Shown here: positions 1-9,680 of the stretch, piece after piece
Layout: the number at the start of each line of letters is the position of its first letter
Numbering within the stretch: position 1 is the stretch's first letter
Assembly (NCBI GenBank): GCA_963789885.1
Contig: CAWBNB010000029.1
Location: forward strand, 62,001-126,000
Direction: 5' to 3'
DNA length: 64,000 bases
Source of the DNA: DATEDA01 sp963789885
Lineage (GTDB): Bacteria; Pseudomonadota; Gammaproteobacteria; Burkholderiales; SG8-39
Program-made: the position numbers and the translations under genes
Notes under the pieces: generated by a model
Told to the model about the DNA's origin: nothing
Databases searched by the model: none
The model's input: only the letters and a program-made list of their open reading frames with translations

Positions 1-1
1 C

Positions 2-499
2 CTGCTTGCGCCCGCGGCGGCGCTGCTCGCGGCCGGTTGCGCCAGCCTGGAGCCACCCTCGTTCGCGCCGGGAACGTCCATGTCCGACGTCGAGGCACGC
101 CTTGGACGGCCCCCGAGCGTGCTCAAGGCGCCTGGCGGCGAGACGGTTTGGCAGTATCCCAAGGGCCCGAACGGCCAGCGGACCTACATGGCGGACTTCG
201 GACCCGATCAACGCCTCAAGCGTTTCTATCAGGCGCTGACGATCGAGCAGTTCGCCAAGATCCGGATCGGGATGCCCGAGGACGAGATCCGGCTGCTGTT
301 CGGCCCGCCCGGGGAGACGATGTTCTTCGGCCGGATGAACGAGCAGGTCTGGTCGTATCACTACCAGGCGTCGTGGAGCGACAACCGCATCTTCAACGTC
401 CATTTCGACGCGGGGACCCGGGCCGTGCGCAGCACCAGCGACCAGTTCGACCCGCTGCTCAATCCGTGGAACATGGGCTCAGGACCCGCCGGCATGTGA
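2..499 (+). CDS. BamE/SmpA-OmlA-like outer-membrane lipoprotein, 5' partial
   Basis: The frame is already open at the window edge. It begins with a hydrophobic alanine/leucine run ending in the lipobox-like LLAAGC followed by ASLEPP, so this is the end of a lipoprotein signal peptide; only the first few residues should be missing. An internal ATG at 80 is not the real start. The mature part holds two similar units, one around GTSMSDVEARLGRPP and one around IGMPEDEIRLLFGPP, each followed by a tryptophan-containing strand (VWQYP, VWSYHY). That is the pattern of tandem BamE/SmpA-OmlA folds. BamE proper stabilises the BAM outer-membrane assembly complex; this two-unit version has no assigned role that I can name. 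It is convergent with the minus-strand methyltransferase. Confidence 0.7.
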   Translation: MLAPAAALLAAGCASLEPPSFAPGTSMSDVEARLGRPPSVLKAPGGETVWQYPKGPNGQRTYMADFGPDQRLKRFYQALTIEQFAKIRIGMPEDEIRLLFGPPGETMFFGRMNEQVWSYHYQASWSDNRIFNVHFDAGTRAVRSTSDQFDPLLNPWNMGSGPAGM

Positions 500-548
500 G
501 CCGCGCCGCGGGTCCGCGCACGGCGCGCGCCGAGACACCCGCCGACGT

Positions 549-1185
549 CTAGCGCGCGGCGCGTGCGGGCTTGGCGTTACGGCACTCGACGAGGTGCCAC
601 AGCTTCAGCGGTTTCACCTTGGTGTGCCGCATCACCTCGAGCGGCAGCCCGTCGAGCACCTGCCCGACCGACAGGTCGGTGCGGAAGCCGATGTGCTTGC
701 AGATCGGCGATACGGCGCGCTCGAACGCGGCGAGCAGGCCGCTGCCGTTGACGAAGTGATTGAGCAGCAGCACGCGCGCACCCGGGCGCGCCACGCGGAT
801 GATCTCGTTCATCACCGCGCGGTGGTCGGGCACGGCGGTCACCACGTAGGCCGCGACCACGACGTCGAACGCGTCGTCGGCGAACGTCATGTGGCTCGCG
901 TCCATGCGCTCGAGCGCGACGTGCGCGAGCCCGAGCCGCTCGACCCGCTCGCGCGCCTTCGCGAGCATGCCGTCGGAAAGATCGATCCCGGTCAGCCTGC
1001 AATGCCGGGGGTAGAGCGGCAGCAGCAGGCCGGTGCCCACGCCGACCTCGAGCACCTTGGTACCGGAGCGCAGATCGAGCGAGCCGGCGAGCACTTCGCG
1101 CGAGTCCTGGAAGACCTTCCCGAAGATCGCGGTCGTAGATCCCCGAGTACTTGGAGTAGACCCGCTCGATGTGTGCCGCATCCAT
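549..1185 (-). pseudogene. SAM-dependent methyltransferase (PmtA/UbiE-like), apparent single frameshift
   Basis: Class I SAM methyltransferase of about 211 aa once one frameshift is corrected. The start at 1185 gives MDAAHIERVYSKYSGIYD, preceded by the good ribosome site GGGAGG, and then runs out of frame. The neighbouring frame continues with IFGKVFQDSRE, motif I VLEVGVGTGLLLP, acidic GIDLSDGM, and LNHF near motif III. The join lies near 1131, where one extra base in CGCGGTCG accounts for the shift. The best family match by motif is phosphatidylethanolamine N-methyltransferase/UbiE-like proteins of proteobacteria, which methylate lipid head groups or quinones; the substrate cannot be fixed from sequence alone. 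Because both halves are well preserved, a sequencing error is a real alternative to a pseudogene. Confidence 0.75.
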
Positions 1186-1316
1186 CCTTTAGCCTCCCTT
1201 TTTTCGGCCGGTCGCGGACCGTATTCTTGTGGCGCGCGGCCGTTTGTCCACTGTCAATTGCGACGCCGCGGCATCGGCACTCGCGCGGACCGGGCGGTGG
1301 CGCTCGCCGCGCCTCC

Positions 1317-4300
1317 TCAGACGAGCGCGCGCTCGGCGGCGAGCGCGGGGCGACAGTGCCGGAGCCACTGTGCCATCAGCTTCTCCTGCAGGGTGTTCTG
1401 CCGCAGCCGCTCCGAGAGCGCGTGGAAGTCGACGCAGTCGAGCGGCTGGTCCTGATTGAAGCACGAGAACACGTAGCTCGTCCGGCCGGTCTGCGGATCG
1501 CGGTGCGGCTGCAGGCACTGCGCGCAGATCTCCTTCATCATGCATTGCATCGGCGAGTTGATCGAGCCGATCGCGAGATGGCGCGCCTTCAGGTACGGCG
1601 CGAGCACGGCGTGCCGCGCGCGCGCGACCGCCGCCATCATCCGGTCGGAGCCGATGGCGATGATCCGCGCCGCGGCGCCGAGCGGGATCGGCTGTGCGCC
1701 GAGGCGGCCGGCGCCGTAGGCTTCCATCGCCTGGACGATGTTGCCGATGAACGTGCGGTCCTGCGGCCGTCCGGGCGCGAAGCCCGGCGCCTCGTCGCAG
1801 CACCAGACGACCGCGTCCGCCGCCGCCTCGATCTCCTCCACCTTGTAGCGGTCGATGATCTTCTTGTAGCCGGCGAAGTAGAGCACCTGCGAGCCGGCGG
1901 CGCGAAACGCCTGGCCGATCGAGAACAGCACCGCGTTGCCCAGGCCGCCGCCGACGAGCAGCACCGTTTCGTTCGGCTCGATCTCGGTCGGCGTACCGGT
2001 GGGCCCCATCAGCACGACCGGCTCGCCGGGCCTGGAGCGCGGCGCAGAGATCGGATGATCCGCCCATCTCCAGCACGATCGTCGACACGAGTCCCTGCTC
2101 GCGATCCACCCACGCGCCGGTGAGCGCGAGCCCCTCCATCTGCATGCGGGTTCCGGCAGCGAGGGGGGCGAGCGTCTCGTAGTTCTGGAGCCGGTAGAAC
2201 TGGCCGGGCTGGAAGCGGCGCGCGGCGGCCGGGGCGCGCACGACGACCTCGACGATGGTCGGCGTGAGGCGGATCACCTCGTGCACCGTCGCGCGCAGGT
2301 CCCGGTCGAGCGTCGCCACGAACGCGTGATCGTCCGCAGTCGACGCCGGCGCGCGCTTCGCGAGCACCCGCGAGAGCACCGGATAGCCCTGCTTGGTCGA
2401 GCCGAGCGCCTTCACGACGTTGCCGAAGAACGACGGATGCAGGTCGCCGAAGAACGACACGAAGCGCCCGTCGTCGGTCCGCGACAGCAGAACGTCGGCC
2501 CGCGCCGGCTTGGCGATCGAGTACTGCGGTTTGACCGGATTGCCGTCCTCGTCGCAGGCGCGGAAGTACTTGCCGTCGACCGCGAAGTGCGCGGCGTCCT
2601 CGCGCGCGAGCACGGTGTTCGGCTGCGTGCCGGCGGCGACGAAGATCGTCTCCGCCGGCAGCCAGGTTTCCCCGGTCTCGTGCCACTTGCCGTCGTCGCC
2701 GAGCCGCTGCCTGGCGAGCCGGATGCCCTTCGCCGCGCCGTACTCGTCGACGTCCACCGCGAGCGGGGCGAGGCATTCGGCGAACACGATGCCTTCCTCG
2801 AGGGCCTTCTCGACCTCCTCGTGGTTCAGCGTGTACGAAGGGCTGTCGATCAGCCGCCGCCGGTAGGCGATCGTCACGCCGCCCCAGCGCTGCAGGAGCT
2901 CGGTGATTCGCGCGGGGCGCGCCTCGCGGGCGGCCTGCGCGCGTTCCGCGCGGATCGCCCTGGCGTGAGAGAGGAACTCCTCGGCGGTTTCCCGCTCCTC
3001 GGGCTCCCACTTTTCCCTGATCGCGTCCTCGCCGATCTCCGCGGCGAGCGTCTCGTAGCGGCCCAGGAACTTCTCGACCTGCACGACGTAGTAGGCGAGC
3101 GACTCGGTCGCGGTGTCGATCGCGGTGAGGCCGCCGCCGATGACGACGGCCGGCAGCCGCACGAGCATGTTGGCGATCGAGTCGGTCTTCGCCGCGCCGG
3201 TGAGCTGCAGTGCCATCAGGAAATCGGAGGCGGTGCGCACGCCGCGGGCGAGCCCGTTGGGGATGTCGAGCGTGGTCGGCTTGCCCGCGCCCATGCAGAG
3301 CGCGACGTGGTCGAAGCCGTGCGCGAACGCGTCCTCGAGCGTGACCGTGCCGCCGAAGCGCACGCCGCCGTAGAGCGCGAACTCCGCGCGGCGCTCGAGC
3401 AGGAGGCGAATCACCTTGAGGAAGTTCTTGTCCCAGCGCACGGTGATGCCGTACTCCGCCACGCCGCCGAAGCCCGCCATCACGCGTTCGGCGAGGGATT
3501 CGTGCAGGTCCCCGATGTCGCGGATCGGCGCGAACGGTACGCGCGTGCCATCGGACCGGACGCCGGCCACCGACTCCGGCAGCGGCTCGATCTTGAGACC
3601 GTCGATGCCCACGACGAGATGGCCGTCGTTCATCAGGTGGTGCGCCAGGCTGAAGCCGGCCGGCCCCATGCCGGCGACGAGTACCCGGTAGCCGCTGCGC
3701 GGGCGCGGCAGCGGCCGGCGCAGGTTGAGCGGGTTCCAGCGCGTGAGGAGCGAGTAGATCTCGAACCCCCACGGCAGGGCGAGCACGTCCTTCAACGTCC
3801 GGGTCTCGGCCTGGGGAATGTCGACCGGCTGCTGCTTCTGGTAGATGCAGGCCTTCATGCAGTCGTTGCAGATGCGGTGGCCGGTCGCGGCGGCGAGCGG
3901 GTTGTCCACCGCGATGATCGCGAGCGCCGCCAGCGCGAGACCTTGCGTCTTGGCGATGTGGAACTCGGAGATCTTCTCGTCGAGCGGGCAGCCGGCGAGC
4001 GTTACGCCGAACGCGCTCTTCTTGAAAACGATCTGCTGCGGCGCGTCGGCCGCTGGTTTCTCGCGCAGCCCCTTCGAGCAGGAGTCCTTTCCCTGGGCGT
4101 GGCACCAGATGCAGTAGTTCGCCTGGTCGAGCGCGCCGACGAGGTCGGTGCCCGGATCGGTGAGCTCGAAGCCGGTGCGACGGCGAAGGTGGTCGGGCTC
4201 GATGCGGTAGCTCGTGACGCCGTCGTGCTCGTCCTTCTCGGCATGTACGAGCAGATGTTGTGGATCGATCTTCGCGGGTTGCTTGAAGAGCACGCCGTTC

Positions 4301-4839
4301 TGGTGGCGCTCGCGGCCGGCGGCGGTGTGCAATGCCCAGGCGGCGTATTTCAGCGCCAGGTCGAGCTCACCTGCGTGCTCGGCCTCGTGCGCAAGCCACC
4401 GGTCGACGTGCGTGGCGAACGTGACCTCGTCGAACCGGCCCGCGAAGAGCGTGGCGAGTTCCCGTTCGAGCGCCGCTCCGTCGAGCGCCGCGGCTTCGGC
4501 GGGCTTGATACGCGTGCCGGCGCGGCGCTGGACGAACTGACGCTTGACGGTGTAGAGCGGCGCGAGCGCGTCGTGCCGGCGGGCGAGCGCGAGGACCTCG
4601 TCGGCGATGCCGAAGAGCTGGGCGAGAAAGCGCTCGAGGTGCGGCGCGAGGTCGAGCAGGAGCTGGGACTCGGCCTTCGCGTCCAGCGCCTCGGGGTCGG
4701 CGCGGCCGGCGCGCAGCCGGCCGGCGAGCGGGCTATCCGCAGTGTCGAGGAACGCGAGGAACCGGTCGTCCAGCCGGACGAGGCCCGCGCGGTGGTAGAG
4801 ATCCTCGAACGCGAGGCCGTGAGCGAGTCGCAGCGACAA
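1317..4839 (-). CDS. NfnAB-like fused FAD/NAD(P) Fe-S oxidoreductase, apparent frameshift near 2032
   Basis: About 1173 aa after correcting one base. The N-terminal 240 residues are unassigned. They are followed by a cysteine-rich Fe-S region (C243, C246, C254, C284, C324, C327, C331) like the N-terminus of glutamate synthase small chain or NfnB. Next comes a GltD-type FAD/NAD(P) domain (RVLVAGMGPAGFSLAHHL, later VVIGGGLTAIDTA and FVAAGTQPN). The C-terminal third is a ferredoxin-reductase/PyrK/NfnA-like domain (FQPGQFYRLQN, VLLVGGGLGNAV) ending in a cysteine cluster CMMKEICAQC. The order therefore equals NfnB followed by NfnA in one chain. Such enzymes move electrons between NAD(P)H and ferredoxin, some by flavin bifurcation. 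Ferredoxin fdxA lies just upstream in the same direction. The frame changes at about 2032, where one extra G separates CAALQ from PGEPVVLMGPTG. Confidence 0.72.
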
Positions 4840-4854
4840 GACGGACGGCCGGCG

Positions 4855-5178
4855 TCAGCGCTCCAGGTACTGGAGCTTGTCCTTCACGTCCTTCCACTGC
4901 TCCGCATCCGGCAGCGCATCCTTCTTGTCGGTGATCACCGGCCACGCCTTGGCGAGATCGGCGTTGAGCGCGGTGAAGGCCTCCTGGCCGGCCGGGACGT
5001 CCTCTTCGGCGTAGATGGCGTTCACCGGACACTCCGGGATGCAGACCGCGCAGTCGATGCATTCGTCCGGGTCGATGACCAGGAAGTTGGGGCCTTCCTT
5101 GAAGCAGTCGACCGGACAGACATCGACGCAGTCGGTGTGCTTGCACTTGATGCAGCTTTCGGTGACGACGTGGGTCAT
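4855..5178 (-). CDS. fdxA: Ferredoxin FdxA (7Fe type: 3Fe-4S/4Fe-4S)
   Basis: A 107-aa ferredoxin that carries low-potential electrons in the cytoplasm. The start MTHVVTESCIKCKHTDC at 5178 is chosen over an upstream in-frame Met because the family begins this way. Cysteines fall in CIKCKHTDCVDVCPVD and CIDCAVCIPECPVNAI; the first cluster follows the seven-iron Azotobacter FdI pattern, the second is a standard 4Fe-4S motif. The C-terminal tail is the helical extension usual for proteobacterial FdxA. It lies 15 bp upstream of the NfnAB-like oxidoreductase on the same strand, so the two probably form an operon and may be redox partners. It is divergent from the TetR regulator. Confidence 0.92.
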   Translation of the reverse strand: MTHVVTESCIKCKHTDCVDVCPVDCFKEGPNFLVIDPDECIDCAVCIPECPVNAIYAEEDVPAGQEAFTALNADLAKAWPVITDKKDALPDAEQWKDVKDKLQYLER

Positions 5179-5301
5179 CGGCGATTCCAGCGAGAAAGGT
5201 TGCCACGCCCGGGGTTGCCAGGGGGGCACGAAGTTGTTCAGAATCTACTACATTGTGGCGCACGCCGGGCGCGCCAAAAGGTGCCGAAGCTTAGCCGACT
5301 C

Positions 5302-5309
5302 GACCGGTC
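5302..5309. promoter_or_regulatory. Palindrome GACCGGTC in the fdxA-tetR divergent region
   Basis: A perfect 8-bp palindrome sits 12 bp before the first candidate start of the TetR-type regulator and about 120 bp upstream of fdxA. TetR proteins commonly bind palindromes in divergent intergenic regions, so this is a candidate operator. It is short and could be chance in GC-rich DNA. Confidence 0.25.
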
Positions 5310-5320
5310 ATTTCAACCTT

Positions 5321-6031
5321 ATGCCGAGCCGTAAGACCCTAATGCCGCTGAAGAATAATGCCGTCGCCGGAGCGGCGCGCCGGGCCGCGGCGAAGCCGCG
5401 CGGGCGCCGCGATCCCGACGGGACGCGCACCCGCATTCTGGAGGCGGCACTGCACGAGTTCGCCACCAACGGCTACGCCGGCGCCCGCGTGGACCGCATC
5501 AGCAAGCGGGCGAAGACGTTCGACCGCATGCTCTATTACCACTTCGGCAACAAGGAGGACCTCTTCCGCCTGGTGCTCGAGCGGATCTACGAGGACCTCT
5601 GGTCGGCCGAGGAGCGGCTCGAGCTCGCCGGCGCCGACCCGGTCGAGGGGATCCGCGCGCTGATCGCGTTCACGTGGAACTACTACTACGAGCACCCGGA
5701 GTTCATCCGGCTGCTGAACAGCGAGAACCTGCAGCGCGGCCGGAACCTGAGGAAGTCGGCGCGGGTCGGGAAGCTCTCGTCGCCGTTCATCCGCATCCTC
5801 GAGGACCTGCTCCAGCGCGGCGCGCGGGCGGGCGTGTTCCGCGGCGGGGTGGACCCGGTGCAGCTGTACATCACCATTGCCTCGCTCGGCTACTTCTACC
5901 TGTCCAACCGCTACACGCTCAGCCGGTTCCTCGAGCTGGATCTCGTCGCGGCGGGGCGGCGCGCCGCGTGGCTCGAGCACATCACCGGTGTGGTGCTCGA
6001 CCATCTGCGGCCGCGCGAGCGCCGGCATTGA
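5321..6031 (+). CDS. TetR/AcrR family transcriptional regulator
   Basis: A 236-aa regulator (start at 5321, or 229 aa from the ATG at 5342). After a basic, low-complexity leader, residues about 30-80 hold the TetR DNA-binding domain: TRILEAALHEFATNGY, then the recognition region RVDRISKRAKTFDRMLYYHFGNKEDLF, close to the family consensus. The rest is a helical ligand-binding and dimerisation domain with several aromatic residues (WNYYYEHPEF, YITIASLGYFYLSNRY). It lies 63 bp upstream of the molybdenum-hydroxylase genes in the same direction and divergent from fdxA. By position it is the likely local repressor of the N-heterocycle cluster, perhaps relieved by a pathway intermediate; that role is inference. 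Confidence 0.88.
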   Translation: MPSRKTLMPLKNNAVAGAARRAAAKPRGRRDPDGTRTRILEAALHEFATNGYAGARVDRISKRAKTFDRMLYYHFGNKEDLFRLVLERIYEDLWSAEERLELAGADPVEGIRALIAFTWNYYYEHPEFIRLLNSENLQRGRNLRKSARVGKLSSPFIRILEDLLQRGARAGVFRGGVDPVQLYITIASLGYFYLSNRYTLSRFLELDLVAAGRRAAWLEHITGVVLDHLRPRERRH

Positions 6032-6094
6032 CAGGGTGCCGGGGCCGCGGCAACAATCGTCCGGAATTAAGAGAACACTGAAAAGCGCTTTCCC

Positions 6095-6928
6095 GTGTAC
6101 CTCCGGCCCACCGTGCTCGCTGAAGCGCTCGGAGCGCTTGCCGGGCGGCGGCCGGCGATCCTCGCCGGCGGCACCGACTTCTACCCGGCCTGCGTCGGCC
6201 GTCCAGTGCCGGACGAGGTCCTCGACCTCGCCGCGATCGCCGAACTGCGCGGGATCCGGGAAGACGCAGGCGACTGGCGCATCGGGGCGCTGGTCACCTG
6301 GAGCGAGATCCTCGAACGGCCGCTGCCGCCCGGGTTCGACTGCCTGAAGCAGGCTGCGCGCGAAGTCGGCGGCGTGCAGATCCAGAACTGCGGCACCGTA
6401 GCGGGCAACCTCTGCAACGCATCGCCGGCCGCCGATGGCGTACCCGCGCTCCTCGCCCTGGACGCCAGAGTGGAGCTGGCGGCGGCTCACGGGAGGCGCG
6501 AGCTCACCCTCCGCGACTTCGTGCTGGGCAGTCGCCGGACCGCGCGCGCGCCCGACGAGCTCGTGACCGCCGTGCTGGTTCCGAAGCGCGCGGCGGATGC
6601 CCGGTCCGTCTTTCTCAAGCTCGGCACGCGCCGGTACCTGGTGATCTCGATCGCGATGGTCGCCGCTGCGCTCGAGCTCCGCCCGGATCGCACGATCGCG
6701 CGCGCGGCGGTTGCCGTCGGTGCCTGCTCTCCGGTAGCGCAACGGCTCGCGCGGCTGGAGGGAGATCTCGTCGACCGGCCGCTCGCACCGGGCATTGGCG
6801 GGCTCGTCGGCCACGGGCATCTTGCGCCGCTTGCGCCGATCTCCGACGTCCGGGGAACGGCAGCCTATCGCCTCGATGCCGCGGCGACGCTGGTTGCCCG
6901 CGCGCTGGAGCGCCTCGCCGATGAATGA
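6095..6928 (+). CDS. Molybdenum hydroxylase FAD-binding subunit (CoxM/XdhB-type)
   Basis: A 277-aa FAD subunit of the xanthine dehydrogenase family, with a GTG start. The N-terminal FAD motif appears as ILAGGTDFYPA, and the second FAD motif as NCGTVAGNLCNASPAAD; both contact FAD in this family. The C-terminal part resembles the CO-dehydrogenase flavoprotein C-terminal domain. It passes electrons from the 2Fe-2S centres to the final acceptor. The next gene starts 8 bp before this stop, so the two are translationally coupled and should form one enzyme. The substrate is not evident from this subunit. Confidence 0.9.
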   Translation: MYLRPTVLAEALGALAGRRPAILAGGTDFYPACVGRPVPDEVLDLAAIAELRGIREDAGDWRIGALVTWSEILERPLPPGFDCLKQAAREVGGVQIQNCGTVAGNLCNASPAADGVPALLALDARVELAAAHGRRELTLRDFVLGSRRTARAPDELVTAVLVPKRAADARSVFLKLGTRRYLVISIAMVAAALELRPDRTIARAAVAVGACSPVAQRLARLEGDLVDRPLAPGIGGLVGHGHLAPLAPISDVRGTAAYRLDAAATLVARALERLADE

Positions 6929-9680
6929 GCGCGCGCGCATCGCCGAAGTTGTCTTCGCGGTCAACGGCGAAACGCGCCGCGTGGCTGCCGCGCCGGCGAC
7001 CCGGCTGGCCGATGTGCTGCGCGATGAGCTCGCCCTCGGCGGCACGAAGATCGGCTGCAATGCCGGTGATTGTGGCGCCTGCACCGTGCTGCTCGACGGA
7101 CGCCAAGTCTGCGCATGCCTGGTCGCGCTGGGGCAGGTCGAGGGGCGAGCGGTGACGACCGTCGAAGGCCTCGCCGCAGGCGGCAAGCTCGATCGGCTGC
7201 AGCGGGCGTTCCTTGCGCACGGGGCGGCGCAGTGCGGGATCTGCACGCCCGGCATGCTCATGGCGGCCACCGATCTGCTCGCGCGCAACCGGCACCCCAC
7301 CGAATCCGAGGCGCTGGACGCCCTCGGCGGGGTTCTCTGCCGGTGTACCGGGTATCGCAAGATCGTCGAAGCGGTGCTGGCCGCGGCGGCCGGCGAGGCG
7401 GTGCTCGCGGAAGTGCCATCCGGAGCTGCGGTGGGAGCGCGCGCGCCGAAGACGGACGGCGTGGCGAAGGTCATGGGAACCGAGATCTATGCGGCCGACC
7501 GAGCGGCGGCCGACGCGCTGTGGCTACGAACGATCCGTTCACCGTATGCCAAGGCGCGCTTCACCCTCGGCGATTTCGCGCCGCTGCGCGCCCGGCACGC
7601 GGGTCTGATCGACGTGATCACCGCCCGCGACGTCCCGGTCAACAGTTTCGGGATCTTCCCCGACGTGAAGGACCAGCCGGTCCTTGCCGACGGGCGCGTG
7701 CGCTTCCGCGGCGAAGCGGTGCTTTGCCTCGTCGGCGCGCAGCAGGCCGTGCTTGCGATCGCCGACGACGAGATCCCGATCCGCTGGACCGAGGAGACCC
7801 CGCAAACCGACGTCGACGATGCCTTGACGAACACGCTGGCGCCGATCCACGCGCCGAGTCCGGACAACGTGCTGATCCGTGGCCGGGTGGCGAAGGGCGA
7901 CGTCGAGACGGCAATCGATGCAGCGGCACACGTGGCCGAAGGCGAGTTCACGACGAGCTTCGTGGAGCATGCGTACATCGAACCGGAGGCGGGCTACGCC
8001 GAGCGGATCGGGGATCGCGTCCGGATCTTCGCCTGCACGCAAACCCCGTACATGGACCGGGACGAGACCGCGCGCATCCTCGGGATCGAGCCGGAGCGCG
8101 TTCACATCGTGCCGTCCGCCGTCGGCGGCGGATTCGGCGGCAAGCTCGACATCTCGGTGCAACCGCTGCTCGCGGTCGCGGCATGGAAGCTCGGCCGGCC
8201 GGTCCGGACGGTCTACACGCGACCGGAGTCGATGGCCTCGACGACGAAGCGCCATCCGGCCCGGATGCGCGCGCGCTTCGCCTGCGACGGCGACGGGCGT
8301 CTCGTGGCGGCCGATTTCTCCGGCGACTTCAATACCGGCGCCTACGCCTCTTGGGGCAACACGGTGGCGAACCGGGTACCGATCCACGCCTCCGGCCCGT
8401 ACTTCGTGCCGAACGTTCGCGCGCTCACGCGCGCCATCTACACCAACGGTCCGATCGCCGGCGCTTTCCGCGGGTTCGGGGTGCCGCAGTCGACGATCGT
8501 GCACGAGGCGCTGCTGGATGAGCTGGCCGCGAAGGTCGGGATCGACCCGCTCGAGTTCCGGCATCTAAACGCGATCCGGGCCGGACAGGCGACCGCGACG
8601 GGGCAGATCCTGAAGGCGAGCGCCGGTCTCGCCCGGTGCCTGGACGCGCTCCGGCCCAGCTGGCAAGCGTCGCGCGCTGCGGCTGACGCATTCAATCGCA
8701 CGGCCCTGAACGCCGGCCTGCGCCGCGGCGCCGGTATCGCTTGCATGTGGTACGGCATCGGCAACACCGTCATCGCCAATCCGTCGACGATGCGCGTCGG
8801 TCTGAAACCCTCGGGCCGGGTGATGTTCTACAACGGGGCCGTCGACATCGGACAGGGCTCGAATACGATCCTGGTGCAGATCCTCGCCGACGCGCTCGGG
8901 CTGCCGATGAACGCGATCGAGTACGTGATGGGCGACACCGATCTCACCGCCGACGCCGGCAAGACCTCGGCTTCGCGCCAGGCGTTCGTTTCGGGGAACG
9001 CCACGCGCATCGCCGGGTCCGAGCTCCGCCGGCGCATGATCGCGCTCGTCGAGGCGCAGCTCGACGCCGCACTCGCGCTCGAAGACGGCGTGCTCGTCGC
9101 CACGGACCGGGCGGGCAAGAAGCGGATCGACCTCACCGAGCTGCCGCGGGATCCGCGCGGTGACGTCCTCGCGGCCGAGGGCTATTTCAACCCGCCCACG
9201 GTGCCGCTCGACCGGGACGGACAGGGCGTGCCGTACGCGACCTATGGGTTCGCCGCGCAGATTGCCGAGGTCGAGATCGATCTCGCGCTCGGCACGGCGC
9301 GGCCCTTGCGGATCGTCGCCGCGCACGACGTCGGCCGGGCGATCAACCCGACGCAGGTCGAAGGGCAGATCCACGGCGGCATCGCGCAGGGTATCGGCCT
9401 CGCGCTGATGGAGGAGTACCACGCCGGCCGGACCGAGAACCTGCACGACTACCTCATCCCCACGTTCGGCGACGTGCCGCCGATCGAGGTCATCCTGATC
9501 GAAGACGCGGAACCGCTCGGGCCGCATGGCGCGAAGGGCGTCGGCGAGCCGGCGCTGATCCCGACCGCGCCGGCGATCTTCAATGCGATCGCACATGCCA
9601 CCGGCGTTCGCGTGCGGCACGCGCCGGCGACACCGGACCGATTGCGCGCGGCACTGCTCACGGCGGGGCGGGCAGGATGA
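6921..9680 (+). CDS. Molybdenum hydroxylase, fused 2Fe-2S and molybdopterin-binding subunits
   Basis: A 919-aa fusion. Residues 1-155 are a two-cluster 2Fe-2S module: C46, C51, C54 and C64 for the plant-type cluster, and C105, C108, C140 and C142 (QCGICTPG, CRCTGYR) for the second. From about residue 170 the chain is a complete xanthine-dehydrogenase-type molybdopterin subunit, with GGGFGGKLD, FRGFGVPQ and KGVGEPALIP; the Glu in GVGEPAL is the expected catalytic base. Such enzymes hydroxylate electron-poor carbons of purines, pyridines or aldehydes with water as oxygen donor. In many relatives the Fe-S and Mo parts are separate genes. The start at 6921 is chosen because MNERARIAEVVF matches the family and overlaps the previous stop. 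With the FAD subunit it forms a complete enzyme. Confidence 0.92.
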   Translation: MNERARIAEVVFAVNGETRRVAAAPATRLADVLRDELALGGTKIGCNAGDCGACTVLLDGRQVCACLVALGQVEGRAVTTVEGLAAGGKLDRLQRAFLAHGAAQCGICTPGMLMAATDLLARNRHPTESEALDALGGVLCRCTGYRKIVEAVLAAAAGEAVLAEVPSGAAVGARAPKTDGVAKVMGTEIYAADRAAADALWLRTIRSPYAKARFTLGDFAPLRARHAGLIDVITARDVPVNSFGIFPDVKDQPVLADGRVRFRGEAVLCLVGAQQAVLAIADDEIPIRWTEETPQTDVDDALTNTLAPIHAPSPDNVLIRGRVAKGDVETAIDAAAHVAEGEFTTSFVEHAYIEPEAGYAERIGDRVRIFACTQTPYMDRDETARILGIEPERVHIVPSAVGGGFGGKLDISVQPLLAVAAWKLGRPVRTVYTRPESMASTTKRHPARMRARFACDGDGRLVAADFSGDFNTGAYASWGNTVANRVPIHASGPYFVPNVRALTRAIYTNGPIAGAFRGFGVPQSTIVHEALLDELAAKVGIDPLEFRHLNAIRAGQATATGQILKASAGLARCLDALRPSWQASRAAADAFNRTALNAGLRRGAGIACMWYGIGNTVIANPSTMRVGLKPSGRVMFYNGAVDIGQGSNTILVQILADALGLPMNAIEYVMGDTDLTADAGKTSASRQAFVSGNATRIAGSELRRRMIALVEAQLDAALALEDGVLVATDRAGKKRIDLTELPRDPRGDVLAAEGYFNPPTVPLDRDGQGVPYATYGFAAQIAEVEIDLALGTARPLRIVAAHDVGRAINPTQVEGQIHGGIAQGIGLALMEEYHAGRTENLHDYLIPTFGDVPPIEVILIEDAEPLGPHGAKGVGEPALIPTAPAIFNAIAHATGVRVRHAPATPDRLRAALLTAGRAG

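Noticed and set aside
2281..5334. Very long plus-strand open frame opposite the NfnAB-like gene
   Set aside because: Arginine/valine/histidine-rich translation with no family motifs; the minus strand encodes a recognisable enzyme. Long antisense frames are expected in GC-rich coding DNA.
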